Assembly (NCBI GenBank): GCA_964036155.1
Contig: OZ038423.1
Location: 29,341,249-29,405,248, forward strand
From: Diploscapter coronatus
Lineage: Eukaryota > Nematoda > Chromadorea > Rhabditida > Rhabditidae
Direction: 5' to 3'
DNA length: 64,000 bases
This document shows, in pieces, positions 14,199-29,100 of the stretch (positions are counted from its first letter, which is position 1; every line of letters begins with the position of its first letter). The notes beneath the pieces were generated by a model. It saw nothing but the letters and a program-made list of their open reading frames with translations, did no database searches and was not told the origin of the DNA. The translations under genes and the position numbers were made by a program.

Positions 14199-17100
14199 TT
14201 ATTGCATCATATCATTCGAGTAACTGCTTCCAGCCCCATTTGCATAGGCAGGGGCGGAGTGTGGGTAGGTGGAGCTCGAATTCGAACTGCCCGATTGGGG
14301 TTGCGGCGACTCGAAATGCTCCATTTGCTGCTGCTTCATCTCCATGTGGTTCGATGAGACTTCATTCACCTAAATCGATCGACTAAATTAGACGGGTGTC
14401 AAGAGTGGAAGGAAACAAAATCTCATAAAAAGTTGGTCAAGATATATGTGGATGATTTAGTTTCGTGAATTTGACACAGGCCTCGGGAATTCCATAATGG
14501 GTAGGGATAGGACCAGGTAGGAAATGTTTGTCTTAGGATGTGGTCGTTATTACAAAACCATAATCACCCTACCATTACTCCGTTTCTCTCCTTAATCATC
14601 CAAGTTTTTAACTGTCAAGCCTGTGTCAAATTCAAGAAGCCGATGATATATAAACTTGATAGAAAATGATGACTTTCAGATCTGTGAGAAATTTCGATCT
14701 TGATAGAAAAAAACTTTTAACTTGGTTCGAAATTTAGACTTCGAAAATTTCATAATATGAAACTCGTACGGCCCTCTGAATATTCAATGACAGTAGAATT
14801 TGGAACAGAATCGGAATTTTCCAAAACTTTTTTATGATGGAAAATAATATGAAACGTAGCATTCTATCTATTTTTTTCTAAATAGTAATTTTGTTACCTG
14901 AGTATCGTCCCCCAATTCGGAATTGAGATGTTGTTTCATGGAGGAGTGCACTTCGTAGGGCAGACCATTCAGATTGACCAAATTGAACAGAGCCAGGAAT
15001 TGCACGTTGTCGTCTTCCTGTTGGGATAAATGCTAAAATTGACTATTTTAGATAGAAATGAAATGAAATTCTTACCTCAATGGAAGGTAATAACAGTAAG
15101 AGTTTGGAGATTCTCTGTGCGACTTCAATCGCAGAGTAATTAGCGTGAGTCTGCTGCACGTGATGGTACAGAGCATCGATGAAATGATCTCTGACTCGAT
15201 TCACGTGAATGCGGCCTTCCTCCGAAAGACGGCGATCTAAAAGTAATGAAATAATCGATAATATGAACTGGAAACTTTGAGAATAGGACTATTTATGAAT
15301 GAAGATTTTTCATTTCGAATGTAAAGACAATGTTTTTAATTTGGAAAAGAACAACAGAAATGAAAATGGAAATAAATAAATAAAATCAGGATGCCAAACG
15401 AATCTTTCTTTCTGTTAATTTCTTATTTTATCTTCAAAATTGATAATTTCCTTACCAGCTCTGAATAGAATGAGCACTTTGAGCAGGCAGAATTCGCCCT
15501 CGTCCATCTGCATTTCACGCATCGGAATGACCAAGTCGGACATCAGATGTTCTGCCAGAATTGAGAAGTAGTGGTTGCAACTAAAATAGTCATTTCTAAA
15601 GTGATAAAGTGAAGTCAAGCTTACCCAGGATTGAGTGACTTCTGCAGTTCCTTATCTCTGGGATACCAGCTTCCATTGACAAGAGCGACTCCATCACAGC
15701 CACTTTTGAATGTCTTGTAAGTGTGACACAGCCAGTTGACTGACACAACGCGATTACGGAGAAGGGTGAATTGGTCAGATGGGGAGAGTTCCTGAAGCAA
15801 TTTGATTTGGCTAAAAAGTAAAATGGGATTTTTAGATACTTAAAAATTAGCTCAGGATCAGAAGATAAATTTTCAGGGGCACTACTTACTAAAATGATAA
15901 AAAGATTAAGAATATCTACAAAAAAAAAGTAAGACAAAAATATTTGTACCCGAGAAACGTCTTCTTACCTTATATTCCCTGAGTCGGTCAGCCCAGTCTA
16001 CGCAGAGCACGAAAGACCTGCACCAGGCAATCTGCACGTCCTCGAGAGTCGTCAATCTTTCGAGTGCCAGCCACCGCGGCTGAAACACGGACAATTCACA
16101 AAAGAGAATAATCATGTCATTAGATGTAGTCTTTGTGATTTCGAATGGATACAGTATTCTAGTGGAAATCTCTTGGCCTAATTTGAGCAAAAAAAATATA
16201 CTTTGGAAACGTGATGCATAATGCTAAATCTCGTTTTATTATTGTTTCTACTGTATGACTAAAATCTAGTAGAAATGAAATTTAGAATTTTGAAAGTAAA
16301 AAATAAAATTTGACGAAAGCTCATCAAATAGAAGTAGAAAATTTCGATAAAACATGGTTATAAGAATACAATTTCTTGTTTTCAATTGTTCAATTCCTAC
16401 CGACGTCCGTTTAGCGACAATTCCGGGCTGTTTGAATGCAGTCTCAATCGTGACATCGACTCTGCAGAGCTTGTCAAAGTCGCTGCTGAACTCGGCTCCG
16501 AGTTCGTTCTGACCGTCTTGCTGACCACCCACATCCGGTTGGTCATCAACCAGGTTGTCTGTTTGGGTTTCCTGAAACAAAACCCATGTTTATTATTTAT
16601 TTTAATAGTCGACATTGAAGAGAAATAAGTAATTACCTTGAGCTTTTTATATTTTCATAAATCTTTTTTTTCACTTATTCATGTGAGAAGAAAATATTCG
16701 AAAAATGTTTGATAATCTAAAATAAACTAAGATAATCTCGTACCAAATCCATGAGATATTGGACCACGGGGTTGGCCTGCTTGTATCTGTCCTGTGCCTG
16801 CTGCTGATATGAAGAGGGAGGGGAGTCGCTTTTGATGGAAAGCGTCTCTGCAAAGGCTCGATTCACGACGCCTGCAAAATCTGAACTCAGTAGTTTGAAT
16901 TTGAAATGGAGGGCAAATCATACTTGGATTCGAAATGTAGGTGAATGAAGACGAGGCTGTGGGCACTGGGGAGACCATCATGTTTGAGGCTTGGGAGGAG
17001 CTCTGAAAATTTGCAAATTCATTTCCTATGAGAAATGTATTTTTACAGCACTCATCATCAATAACTACGCATTTACGGAAATTGAAAAGGAGTTAGTTCT

Positions 17101-20100
17101 AGCTAATACTACGAAGATCAGCTTTTCCTTCGCTCTCCTACTACACTTAGATTAATAAATGCTATATTTCACACAACTTTGCCTCTCTTCATAGATATCA
17201 TCTCAGTTTTCCTGGACTTTTCGATGATAATTAGAAAAAAAACATACAGAATAATTAGGTGTGGAAGGTCCATCATCGAAACTTCCCATGGAAGGACTGC
17301 CCCTCAAAGGTCCTCCTCCGCCCGGCTTCTTCTTGTGTTTGTCCCTTTCTGACTGCACTGCCCGGGCGTCCATTCCGACTTCGAAGCTGAAGAAAATGCT
17401 CATCCTTCATTCAAACTTTCATCCCACAATAATTCCTGACAAGATAAGCCTTTAAAAATGATAATTCCATTAAAAAATCTTCTTAAGCGACAGATAAAAC
17501 GAAATGATAGTTTATGACACTTGTGAAATGTTACTGGGAACATTAGGTAAGTATTATTTATCTTTCCGTATTATTTCCGATCTTCACAATTACTTATCAG
17601 GAATATAATTTTTTTTCAAAAAATGATAAAGTCTTACCATTTCCTGAGCCTGCAAGCCCTGCATCGATTCCTGTATTCCTGTACGATTTGGCATTTCGAG
17701 CCGAATCTGCAAGTGTATTCCCTCTGCTCCCAGATGCTAAAACATTCCTAATTATTCTTCGAAAGTCCCAATTCTGCTTCAATTCTCTTCGAATTTTTTC
17801 TCCTAATTAGTCTGAGTTTTGCAACCCACTTTCAATTTTTCGTTTTCAGTCTTTGTTTGCAAAAGTTAGCTACTTTTAAATCTTCTATGCTGTGTGATAT
17901 TTATGCAGCTGTCTTCTAACTGCACTGAAAATAAATGCCGATTTAGGAAAATCGCTTTCGTTTCAATTCGCCGAAAAACGTATCTAGTTATCATGAGGAA
18001 AAAAGTCACTAGCGCAGAAAAATTCAAATGTAGTTGCTACCTTTGTAAATCTTGTCATGAAGTAAGAAAGCCGATATGAATAAAGTTTATAATACGGCAC
18101 GATATTTGCAAAATACACCTTACTCGTCGAGAAAATGAACTAACCAAATGGTTTGGAAAAATTATGGTTCAAAAATAAGTTACAAATCTAAAAAGAAAGT
18201 GTATTTACCTCCGTCGGAAGAATCCTTTGCATCCGTTGCCTGGAAATCCATAGTTGAATAAGTAATATTTGGCAAAATTTTTGTAAGATCATTACACTGA
18301 CTAGAATATGGCTTCTTGGAAAGCTACCAACTTTTGGAGCAAAATTGTGTCCATAAAGAGAAAAAATGTTATAATTTTTCAACAAAAAAAGTTTTATCTA
18401 AAATGAATAAACTTTCCAAGAAGATTTAGCAAATGCACGAAATAGGGAAATAATAAATTTTGAGGGTTCAAATAAAGTTGATTTTCGGGTTAATTTGACT
18501 CTAATCTCTTCATCACTATTTCCTCATTTGTGCATACAACTCGCAGTGTAAATTATCGAATGCAGCATTGTAATAATAGGTGGAAATAAAATGAGCAAAT
18601 CTCACGTACAGGCGATCGTTCCTGAAATTAGATTTGATTAGCTTTTAGCCCCTAACAAGTCAATTTTGTTTCGATAATGCATCGAGAAAAGAGGAAGTTT
18701 GAATGCTCATATTTTCGGTATTCGGAATTTGAGAATCGAGAGTTCAGAATTCTTTGATCTGTGGTGCGAATTAGCCAACTACTCTTCGCGAACTCACGAA
18801 TCTCAATGTTAATATTTTCCGTTCGTAAACAAAGTTGATCTTCGTGAATACAAATTGAAAACTTGAATAAAGAAATTTTTGGAAGAAGTGACTACTTCAA
18901 CTTCGAAAAAAAAAATTTCAGATGAAATACTAGAGTTATATCATTTCGTGTAGATAAAAAGCATTGTACCATCAGATAAGTTCGAACATTTTAGAAGAGC
19001 TCGCTTTCAAACTACGACGCCATCTTCAAAATACAGTAAGAAACAATATGAAAGAATGAATTATAATTTCTGTAATTCAGCAAGAACTTATTGGATAATT
19101 GCTCGTAGGAATTCAAACTTCCTCTTTTACTATATTTTTCCTTAGCTTACCGTAATGTCGTCCAGCCCTCGAATCACCACAGACTCGGCATTTCATTCCT
19201 GAAAATTGCAATTTTAATCATTTCTTCACTTTTAATCTTTCAACATTTCTTTTATTTTATTCATTTTATGTCAATATGTCGATCATCCTTCCTTCCTATT
19301 TGCATATTCCCCCTTCCCATTTTAACTACGAACTTTAGTTCAATGAATGAACTTTCGAGGATTTCTGTGTATTCACAAATATGCACATTCGTTTCCAAGT
19401 ACGACGATATTTTTGTCGTGTAAGTTTATGTTCCTTTCTCGAGTGGATAGCGTTCTCATCCTTTTAATTTCTGCCCTTTCCTTTCAACGTTCTCCTACCG
19501 TAATCCCCATTCCTACTCATCTTCTCTCAAGGATGTGTTCATTTCTCATTTCCTTCTCTTTTCCTTATAAATCCCCACGAATCTTCGATTTACCTTCTCT
19601 CAACCATTCATTTCTCAAATCTTTCAAAATCCATTTCCATTTCATTCGATCCAATTGTCTATCAAGGAATGAGAAAGGGGAAAGTTCATTAGAAAATGCT
19701 GGAAGATACTGGGAAATTCGATATTTTTACGTCAGGAATAATCATTAGAGTTGTGATAAAGAATTTCTGAATAATTCATCTAATAATAAGTCAGTCATAA
19801 ACATCGGGATGTTCGCAATTTCGAATTTGATTCGGACCTGAGAAAAGATTTCAGTTGTGGTCCAAAGTTAATGCCCAATTTTTCCTTAAATTTATATTCT
19901 GAAGAGCCCTTGCTAGGAACAACATTTGCTATGTTACAGCAGTCAAAGTTGTATCAAAAGCCATTTCGAGAACACCCCTGACTTTATCAGCTAGAGAACT
20001 TGTATGCGGAAATTTAATGAAGATAAAGTAGCACATAGCCTGGCTGAAGGCTGTCCTGTCTCCAATGGATACCTCCATACAAAGAAGTAACGTAAAGGGT

Positions 20101-23100
20101 TTAGATATTTGGAGGAAATGGAAAAGGAGAGAACGAACACAAGATCGAAAGAGCACTTTGTATAGAAGAATGTAAATTGCACATAAAAGGATATATTCCT
20201 GATAAATCTGATATGATTACGGAAGTGCTACTTTGTTTCTAAGAAAAAATTACGCATTCATGCACGTATTTTCCGAGTTTCTAAGGATAACTACCAGGTG
20301 AAAACTACTTTCAAGAGCAACAATCAGAGAAGTGAATGCACTTACGCATGATTGGAAATTCAGTTCCCTACTCAAAATACCATTAGTTCTTGAATTTTTC
20401 GTGAAATCAAAGTCCTTTTTATAAAGACAAATTCAGCTGTATTCTTCGGCCTTCGAAACAACTAGTAAAAGTGATTTTTCTGTTGCATAATAATGATCAA
20501 GATGTATTATAACGTTCGAAAATATTGAATTTTAAAAATCAGGCTTCTTGAAATAATGCGCAGACGTATCTAATGAGGCAAAGTCGAAAACATAATTTAA
20601 CTGCTACAAAGATTCTCAACATTCAGCGCTCAAATTTTAGAAAAGTCCATGAAGTCCGAATTACATATTTTGAACCTTTTATAGTCAAATTCTTAAAAGG
20701 AATTAAGATTTCAAACGTCCCTGCCCAAGTCAGGGTTCTAACGATCCGTCGGTTTTCTGCGGGCTGGGTACGATCCAAAAATTTTCGGCCCATTTAGAGC
20801 CCTAGCCAAAGTATTTTAATTCAATATTCTGCTTGTACTGATAGGGAAAACACATGTCAAAACTCACAGATCACGATGATAACATCCAAATCGAAGATAT
20901 GAATATGAAACAATGAAATTGAATTGGATTTTATTCTTCACGCATATATGAAATTTGCAAATTCATGAATCTATGTGAAGCAATGCGAACTACGAGCAAT
21001 TTCTATGTTTCACTATCTATAGTCTACTTTTGTCTTTTTTAACGCTACCATCGTCATCGAAAGGTTTATAATTAGAAGGTTTCATGAAAACCTGTAAGTT
21101 CGACCCATGTATTTCCCTTGTGTATGAATCTGCAGAATAGTTTGGTTCTAACACAAAGATGTAGACTCAAATTATTCTTCATTTGAAATTCATTATCATT
21201 CGAACCTACTCGCTCATTATTCTGTTACGATTCTTATTTTAGATTACTGAAAAACTATCTAGCTTTTCAAGAAACAAGGTCATCAATGACTATTTCTTTT
21301 AATTCCTTTTCAATCTTACCTTTTTCAACCCCTACAGTGTATCATGTTTGTTCAAATTCATCTGTCCCTTGTTTGTTTCTGTTTGTTCTTTCGAACCCGC
21401 CCCTGTGTTCTTTCGGCCCGCTGCTCTGCATCTGCACTCTTCACCGACCGTACTCATTCAAATTCTCTCTTTGACCAGGCTGCACAAATTCAGAGTCAGT
21501 AGCGCATTCTTTGCACTCTTTTGTTGGTATTTCGACTACACCCGAGATCTGCATCACTTTTGCAGTGAATTTGCATCTCCCACAGCATTTTCCGTCCCGT
21601 ATTCATGTTTAAAGTGAACTTTCGACGGTCAACAAGGAGATTTCAATGAATTTAACGTGCACTTCTACAGTAGAACGCTGAGGAAAATACGAGACGCAAG
21701 CAAAAAACTGCAGAAGACGAGAATCGCTAGCTTTCGTAGTTTAGTAGAAGGCACTTGAAACTCGAGTATTTTTGTTGTTTTGCTTTGCAGAAGTGTGCAT
21801 TGGAAGAATTTGCATTTTGTAGGGAGAGATTGCTCTATGCGCTTCTCTGCAAGCCGAGCCAAACGCCACAAAGCAACGATGTATTGTTTCAGCATTTCAG
21901 CTACAAAAATTCTCAAACGCCGCACATGATGATACGAAATGCTGAGAAAACAATGTGAAAAATTCTAGCAAGGAGAAAGGCAAACCGTGTGTACAGTTGA
22001 GCTGGGATCAAAAGAGCAAGAAAAATAACCGACCGAATAGTACTTGGAAAATGATCATGCACAGAATTAGAAGATGATAGGGTAACTTTTTCCTTTCATC
22101 GACTATTTCTCAAGTTGTGAAGTTACGAATTTTCCAGGCTACCACCAAATGATGTCTCCTTTCGGGAGTTCAGAGGTCGGAGAAGTGAAATTCTCTCGAA
22201 ATAGAATGAATGAAGGAGGATTACGGTACACTTGACATCCTTGAATAAGAAAACTAGTGCAAAATTACTGCATTACTGCATCCACGTGTATTCTATTCGG
22301 TCGAATTCTGTAAAAACCGTGCCGCATTTTTGCAAGTGGGGAGTTCAAAGAGTGCGTGAAACCTACACTGCATAATACCAATAAGAGAAGATCTTCTCTT
22401 TTCTTAGGTAGAACTAGTTGAGTTCGCAGAAATAGTTCATCTCTCTGTCCTTATTGTTGTGTTTCCTGTGTCGTTGGGAGAGGAATCAAAAGATCGTCCT
22501 CTTGCCTCATTAGAGAGGCCCTAATGCCTTGATTCCCTCTTTCTCGTTTCATAAATCGGAGAGAGACTTCGCCCTTTTCTATCGCATCTCACTTCATTTC
22601 GACGAGAAATGCGCGTTTACAAAATTACAAGAGATTATGCAACTGGAAGAGGGCGAAAGATACAGAGAATTAGATAAGATGAGGTGATAAGGAAAATGGA
22701 AAGTAGCGTGTCGAAATGAGAGAGGAGAGAGATGTCGGAGAACATTGTTTAGTGCGGCGTGGCAATACCATATAATGCAGAGGGAGTTACAGGGCGACGA
22801 AGAAATGCGACCACGTGATCAGATGAAAACCAACCGAGAAAATTGATAGAATTGGATAGAGTAGGGGACTATTTCTCGTAGAAAGGAAAGTTGATGATTG
22901 TCGATGAAAGACTTTGCTGCTGCAATAAAAATAGAACCCGAAAATCTTCGAAAACAAGAAAGATCGTTCAAAATATTCGCAAAAACAAAGTTGGAGAAAG
23001 CGTTTCACGAAAAATCTCGCAGTTCACGGACTAAAACACGCCTATTCTATCAAAATTACAGTACTTTCCCCCTACAATTCCCATTTCACGCACCACTCGA

Positions 23101-26100
23101 ATAATCGATGCACCGCTCTCGTTCTTCTCCTAAAAAAGCCCGCACTGCATTTTTACTATCCACTCCAAAGTGCATTACAGAAGATGACGAGCGAATTTGC
23201 ATTAGGTCATTGTTTCGCTATTTTCAGCGTAAAATACCTAAAACATCGTAGAAGTGCGCAAAACGCGCAAATTAGTCCAATTTTATGACGTAATCGCGAG
23301 ATTTGTATGACATTCTTTCAACCTCTAATTACGGCTACGATACTCCCTTTTTCTAACGTGAAAAAGAAGCGAAATTGATTTCTCTTCGCCTACAAACTAC
23401 TGTTTTCTTTCGCCTCAAAGGCCACTCTCAACTACTTTTCCACCTGATAAGAAACGAAGAATAACTTCGATTTTGACAATCGATATTCTGATAAGGAATC
23501 ACAAGATCTCTCTCCATTTTTAGGGGCCAATTAATTGATAATCGTACGAACAAATTCCCCAAACTAGAGTCGATCTTATTCCAACAAAAAATCACGTAAA
23601 TTGATATTCTAACGATCGCATTTTGAGAGTAGCAGACATGAAAATTGATAGGATAAATCGCGAAAACTTGCAGAAATGTCCCCTATTTTCACTTCATTAC
23701 AGACATCGTGATAAAGAATTCCTACTGAAACTTTAAGGATACGTTTTGGTGGATGAGTAAAGTCAGGAAAGAATCGATTTCTTCAAAAATGACAGATATG
23801 CCGTGTCTAATCAATGTTACTAATTTTTTACAATCGAAAAGACGAACCAGCACGAAAAATAATGTTCTAGAAGTTACTGAATCGAAAAGTCACGAGTGTG
23901 AAAAATATTTGAGAAAAATTACAAAGATTGTAATAGCATGAGGGAAGAAATCTTGTGACAACTAGCTAAAATAAACTGCTATAGAATCAGATGATTGATA
24001 AAATCGAGTCTATCCTGATGATAATTTAGTAATCAGCAAAGGTAGTGCATATTTTCCAAATGTTGATAATATTGTAAGATTTTTTCTCAATGAAATATTG
24101 GGTTGTCGCATAAGTTCTGGTCAAATTTTTGGTGGTAGAATCATCTTGTCTTGGGCTTTCATTTGGTATACTTTTCGACTCCGTCATTTCGCAGATTACG
24201 GGGATAAGCAACATGCATGAATTTCCTTGTAAATTTGGTATTATTTGGAAGGTATACTCAGTTACTCTGCAGTACCATAAAATTTCGGCTTCAGCTGAAG
24301 ACACACGCGTTTTGTTCGTAAATTGAAAATGGTTACTTTTTGTATGGAGTCCTTAAAAAACGAATTATAAAACTGTTCGGAGTGAAAATTTTCACAAGAT
24401 CGCTTCGCAAACGTTTCTTAGAATTAATAGGGCTATCAAATCGTACCAAAGCTGATCGGATTAGAAGGTCTTTGAAAAGTTCGATTTGCACATCTTGGTC
24501 CCCCTTATGCGAAAAATTTGAATGCCTGAAATGGAACAAATTTGGTGCCAACAGATTGCCCAGTTCTTCCTTCGTAACTTACTGAAAGAATTGTTCAAGA
24601 ATATTTATACAAATTTTGAAAAGATTTTTCTAAAGGGTTCATTGTTCCATTCTGTACATTGTTTACCCGTAATCTGCGAAGTGACGAAGTCGAAAAGTAT
24701 ACCAGATGAAAACCCAAGACAAGATGGTTCCACTAACGCAAACCCCATTTGATTTTATAAATCTTAAAATTTGGCCAGAACCTATGCGATAGTCCAATAT
24801 TTCTAGCCTGCTCAAAACAGTCGATTATGATACATTCACAATATTACATGATAACTACTACTTCTCAGCAAAAAGATCCGTGTACAAACGGATTGGTTCT
24901 AATGGTTTGGCGACTATGTGCGGAGACAATTGAAAGCTCCATATCAGAGGCGATAGGGATTAGCGAGGATTATCTCTCAGAGAGGATTTTTTCCTTATAT
25001 CAGACGTGCATCATCCTAATATGCGACGATATGATCACTACGACTTTTTATGGCACGAATATCCGAATTTAGCATTTTGATGAAAACCCAAAACGAGTAT
25101 TTTAAATACTTTGAAGCGCTTTCAACGAGCTTCTGATTTCGAATTTAGCCAAGGAAATGAGACAGTCAGTCTGATTCCGGAAACGGAAGGAAGCGGAAAA
25201 AAGAACTGAGGATAAGGGAAGACAGATCGTTTCCTGCTCCTCCTAACAACTTCATAAGAAGATCTGAGAGGGCAAACTAGAAAGTTCTCTGAGGAATTAG
25301 TCAGAATCGACGAATATTTCCCTAGATTTATAGCGACTATAATGAATGAAGTAAATGCGGAGTGACATTTTACGATTTACAAACGTCCAAATGTTAATGC
25401 TCACTGTTTTTCGCCAGAAAAAACGGTAGAATGATAGTTCAAATTAATTAGATGAAGTAATGCGGAACTACTAATTCATAATCAGTGATCTAATTTATTC
25501 AAAGAATACGATACTCGACCATTAGAGCTACGCTAGCTTTCACTCAACAAAGGGTAATAAAAATGCCCTACTATTCACGATGATGATTTTGTCAATAATT
25601 GTCATTTGAATCAAAAGCATACCGTGATTTGGACTTGTAGCAGGAACAATATTAGTGGTGCCTCCACAACCTATTATGGGTGCGTACGGGTCGAGTCCGC
25701 CCGAGCAGGTCGAGGGAGGCGAACTCTTGGCCGACAATCCATCCGGACCTCCTGTCAGAGGCCGATTCATCAGCATATTCAGGTCGGGCTTCACATCGGG
25801 AATCGCGTCGAACTCGTCCATCATCCCTCCGGTCTCCATCATCAACATTTCTTAGATCAAATCTTTCTTATTGACTCGTGATCCGTTTCAAATGGACAAC
25901 TACAAACAGCAAATAATGATCGAGTTTTTGATAGTATAGATCGAGAGGGTATTCGGAAAGTTCACTACTTCGCTACTTCGCAACTTGACAAAATTGTATG
26001 CAGGGTAAGGAGAGGATAGAGAGTGAGGTGGAAAAATGCTCTCCTTCTTCTCAATACTATTTCATAAATTGTGGAGTAGCGAGTTGCGAATTTTTCAAGT

Positions 26101-29100
26101 TACAGATCGAGCTGTATTGCCATAGACCGACAATTTGAGACGGAATAAATGCAGTGAAATTCAAGGTGTTGGTTGATTTCAAATAGTCGTAAAATCATTT
26201 CTTTTCACTAATTATCGTCAGTTTTATTGCAAGTAACTCGCTAATTTTCGTGTCTTTTATTCTGCCTCGATTGGTCGATCATCAACAATAACTGGCACGG
26301 TGTAAAGTAAAGTGGATAACGACGATAGTTTGCAGACTGATTTACAAAAAAAAAACGGATGATGATATTGAAAATGAAAGAGTAAGAATGGCCAGTAGAA
26401 AACACATAAAACGCGATCTACATTAACAGATTGCAAGGAACAAGGTAAAGTGACGTGATTCGGAACTTGGAATTGTGAGGTAAAAAGGTCGAAACGCGAC
26501 TGAAAATGTGAGATGATCGAAGTAAAGGGAAACGAATCGAAGTTACCGTGAAAATGGAATGAAATGGGGGAAAATCTATACAAACGTGAAAACGAGAGGT
26601 GGGGAAATGATATGAAAAATGACAGAAGAGAGGATGGAGAGAGGAAATGGTGAAAAATAGCCAGGGACTGACAGGGCAAGGGAGCGGAGCGATACAGAAG
26701 ATAGAAGATACAGGCGACAGACGGCGAAACTCAAAAATACCTGTTGCGCTGTGAACTGCAGTCAGGCTGCCCGACGCTGAACTTGCACAGAACGGTGATT
26801 CGCGGTTCGCGAGAGAAACCGAAACACGAGAAAATGCAGCAGAAAGAGATCGATGGCGATCTTCAGTCGGGAAAATTATCGATTCGAGAGGGAAAAGGGA
26901 CACTCGCGAAGCGCATCACGCAAAAATTGACTGCATTAGGAGACGAACAAGTACAATAGTAGAGGAAAAAGAACTGGAGCGCTTTACGTTAGACGCTGAT
27001 CTTACGATGAATGGTGCAATCAAAACAGTTAGTAGGGGTTGAAGCTACGAGATGAAATGTAAATGTGAAGATGATCAAATTCTGTCAAGATAGAGTAAGC
27101 AGCGGGTTAAAATGAGATCTAAAATCCGAGTTTTAATGAATATCCCGAAAGGGATCAATATTGATTAGAAATACGTTTCTAGCGTTTCTAAAAAGAATCG
27201 GGCGTTTTGCACGGAGGCAAATGGAGAGGAGGCTTCTTATTGCAGATGAGAGAGGTCGAATGCAGAAATGCAGAATGTGGAGACTTTGAGAGGGCTAAAG
27301 ACAGGGGAGGACTTGGGAACGAGAGTCTTGTCGTCTTCGCTCCTCTGTCCTCAGGTCCTCCAGCAGATACAGCCGATTTTCTCAGCTTAAAAAAGAGACC
27401 AGAAAAAATAGAAAGAAGAGGGGACGCGTGGTTTGACATGCGATACTGTACTGCAGACGAGGCCTGGGAAGGGAGGAAACAAGGAAGCAGATGGGAAATG
27501 AAAGAAAAACCCCCGACTCACGAAAGGGGGGAGGGACTAGAGATCACTCAAGGGGGAAATTATCACAATAACTCAGAAATGTTTCTAGGTTTATGCATTG
27601 GTGAAGAGAGATACATACATACATATAGAATGGGGAATAAAATGGGAAATTGAAACAGAATGGGAATTGAAGAGAATGCAAAGATGAACACAGAACACAG
27701 AGAAAATTAAAGATAGAGAGGGGAGGAAAGGCGGAGCCTAGAATGGAAAAACGGGCAACGGGCTAGGGTAGAGGAATGGGAAAGGGGGGAAAAGAAAGAA
27801 GTCCGGTGGGGTGTTTCGTTCTCGTCGTCTCTCTGAATCATGCACTCACTTCGGTCTTTCTTTTTCTGCCCTTTTCTTTTTCTCTCTTCGTTAGCACGTA
27901 AGCATTTCCTCGTCCTCACATTGCAGCTGCAGAGAACGAGCGAACAGAGAGGAGAAGCTTGGAGGGATCAGGGCAATTGGGGAGGGCAGAGGCGAGAATG
28001 ATAAGGGAGAAAGGAGAGGAAAAAAGTGATTAGTGAGCACCGCGGAGAAACTGCTGGGATGGTCTTTTTTAGAGGGGCGCCACGAGGAAAAAAAGGAAGG
28101 GCCAGAGGTCGAGGACAAATGGTTGCTAAGAGGGAATGAGGAGATGAACAAAGGGATAAAGCATGGAGAAGGATGGATTGCAGCTGATTCATGAGAAATA
28201 TGAGGTGACGCTGTAATGAGCCGATAGGAAAAAGATCGAGGGGCTAGACGACCATGAATGTTGCAACATACATCACTCAATACAAAACAGTGCAAATAGG
28301 TAATATTCACCTATTTTTTGTCAAGTTCCACAAATTCAATGATGAAGTTAGAGATTTTTTCGGGAAATTTAATTTTGCTAACAGGTACATTTTATGTTCT
28401 AACCAATAGAAGCGAATGGTTTTAACAAATTCGCATCGTTTTATCTGGATTGTCAAAGATCGATTTTATACTGAACGGGGTGTACGGAAATTCCCGTAGC
28501 GAATATTACCGTTAGTTTGTTTATCGAAACTTGTTTTGGCTACGCTTCAGAAAAGGTAAGCAATCATTCTCAGCGCATCCCTGATCTGTAGTGGTAAAAA
28601 GTGAAGATTTTAAACCTGGAAAAGGTGACGGTAGGGTGTTTTGAGAGTGATGATCAGAGTATATAATCCCTGTTAAAATTTGTTGGGAAGTTTTATTTAA
28701 ATCATCAATTTCTTTTTTGAAAAAAAAAATTTTATAGCATAAACGAAGCGAAATTCTGCATCATTCCAGAAATATCCTAAAATTATGTTAGATTTTCTAT
28801 ACATCATCGGTCTAAATACAAAAAATTCTTTCCAGAATAAATGAGAATTTGCGTTCCACAAATACTACAAAAATAGTTTTTTTTCGAAAAGAATGAACTG
28901 GCGATTTAAAAAATTATTTGATAGCATTTTCTATCTCATGAAAAATGTCTATGGCTCAATTTTGGAGAAACTTCCTTCCAGATTATGAGCCAATTCAATC
29001 AATATGTATGCAAATCCTTTTCTGCTCAACTCTATCATTTCAGCGTATAAAGATTTCAATCAGAGTGAAAATGGGTATCAAAAGTCATATTTAGAATGTG

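Noticed and set aside
15792..15812. Alternative upstream acceptor (TTTTTAG) for receptor exon 14
   Set aside because: Using it puts the junction out of phase with the preceding AAG; the TTCAG site at 15794-15792 keeps phase and matches the usual helix 3-4 spacing.
15596..15937. 113-codon minus-strand ORF over receptor exon 14
   Set aside because: It is in the wrong frame. The receptor frame through this exon gives the ligand-binding signature [16 protein letters not shown] with consistent phases.
19347..19748. 133-codon plus-strand ORF inside receptor intron 4
   Set aside because: A C/T-rich low-complexity frame without splice structure or domain.
26257..26903. Overlapping 140- and 161-codon minus-strand ORFs
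   Set aside because: They are open in two frames through a C/T-rich tract; treated as a candidate promoter or leader region rather than coding.
27207..27653. 148-codon plus-strand ORF
   Set aside because: It is the purine-rich complement of a pyrimidine tract, with a Glu/Gly/Arg-rich low-complexity translation and no conserved motif.
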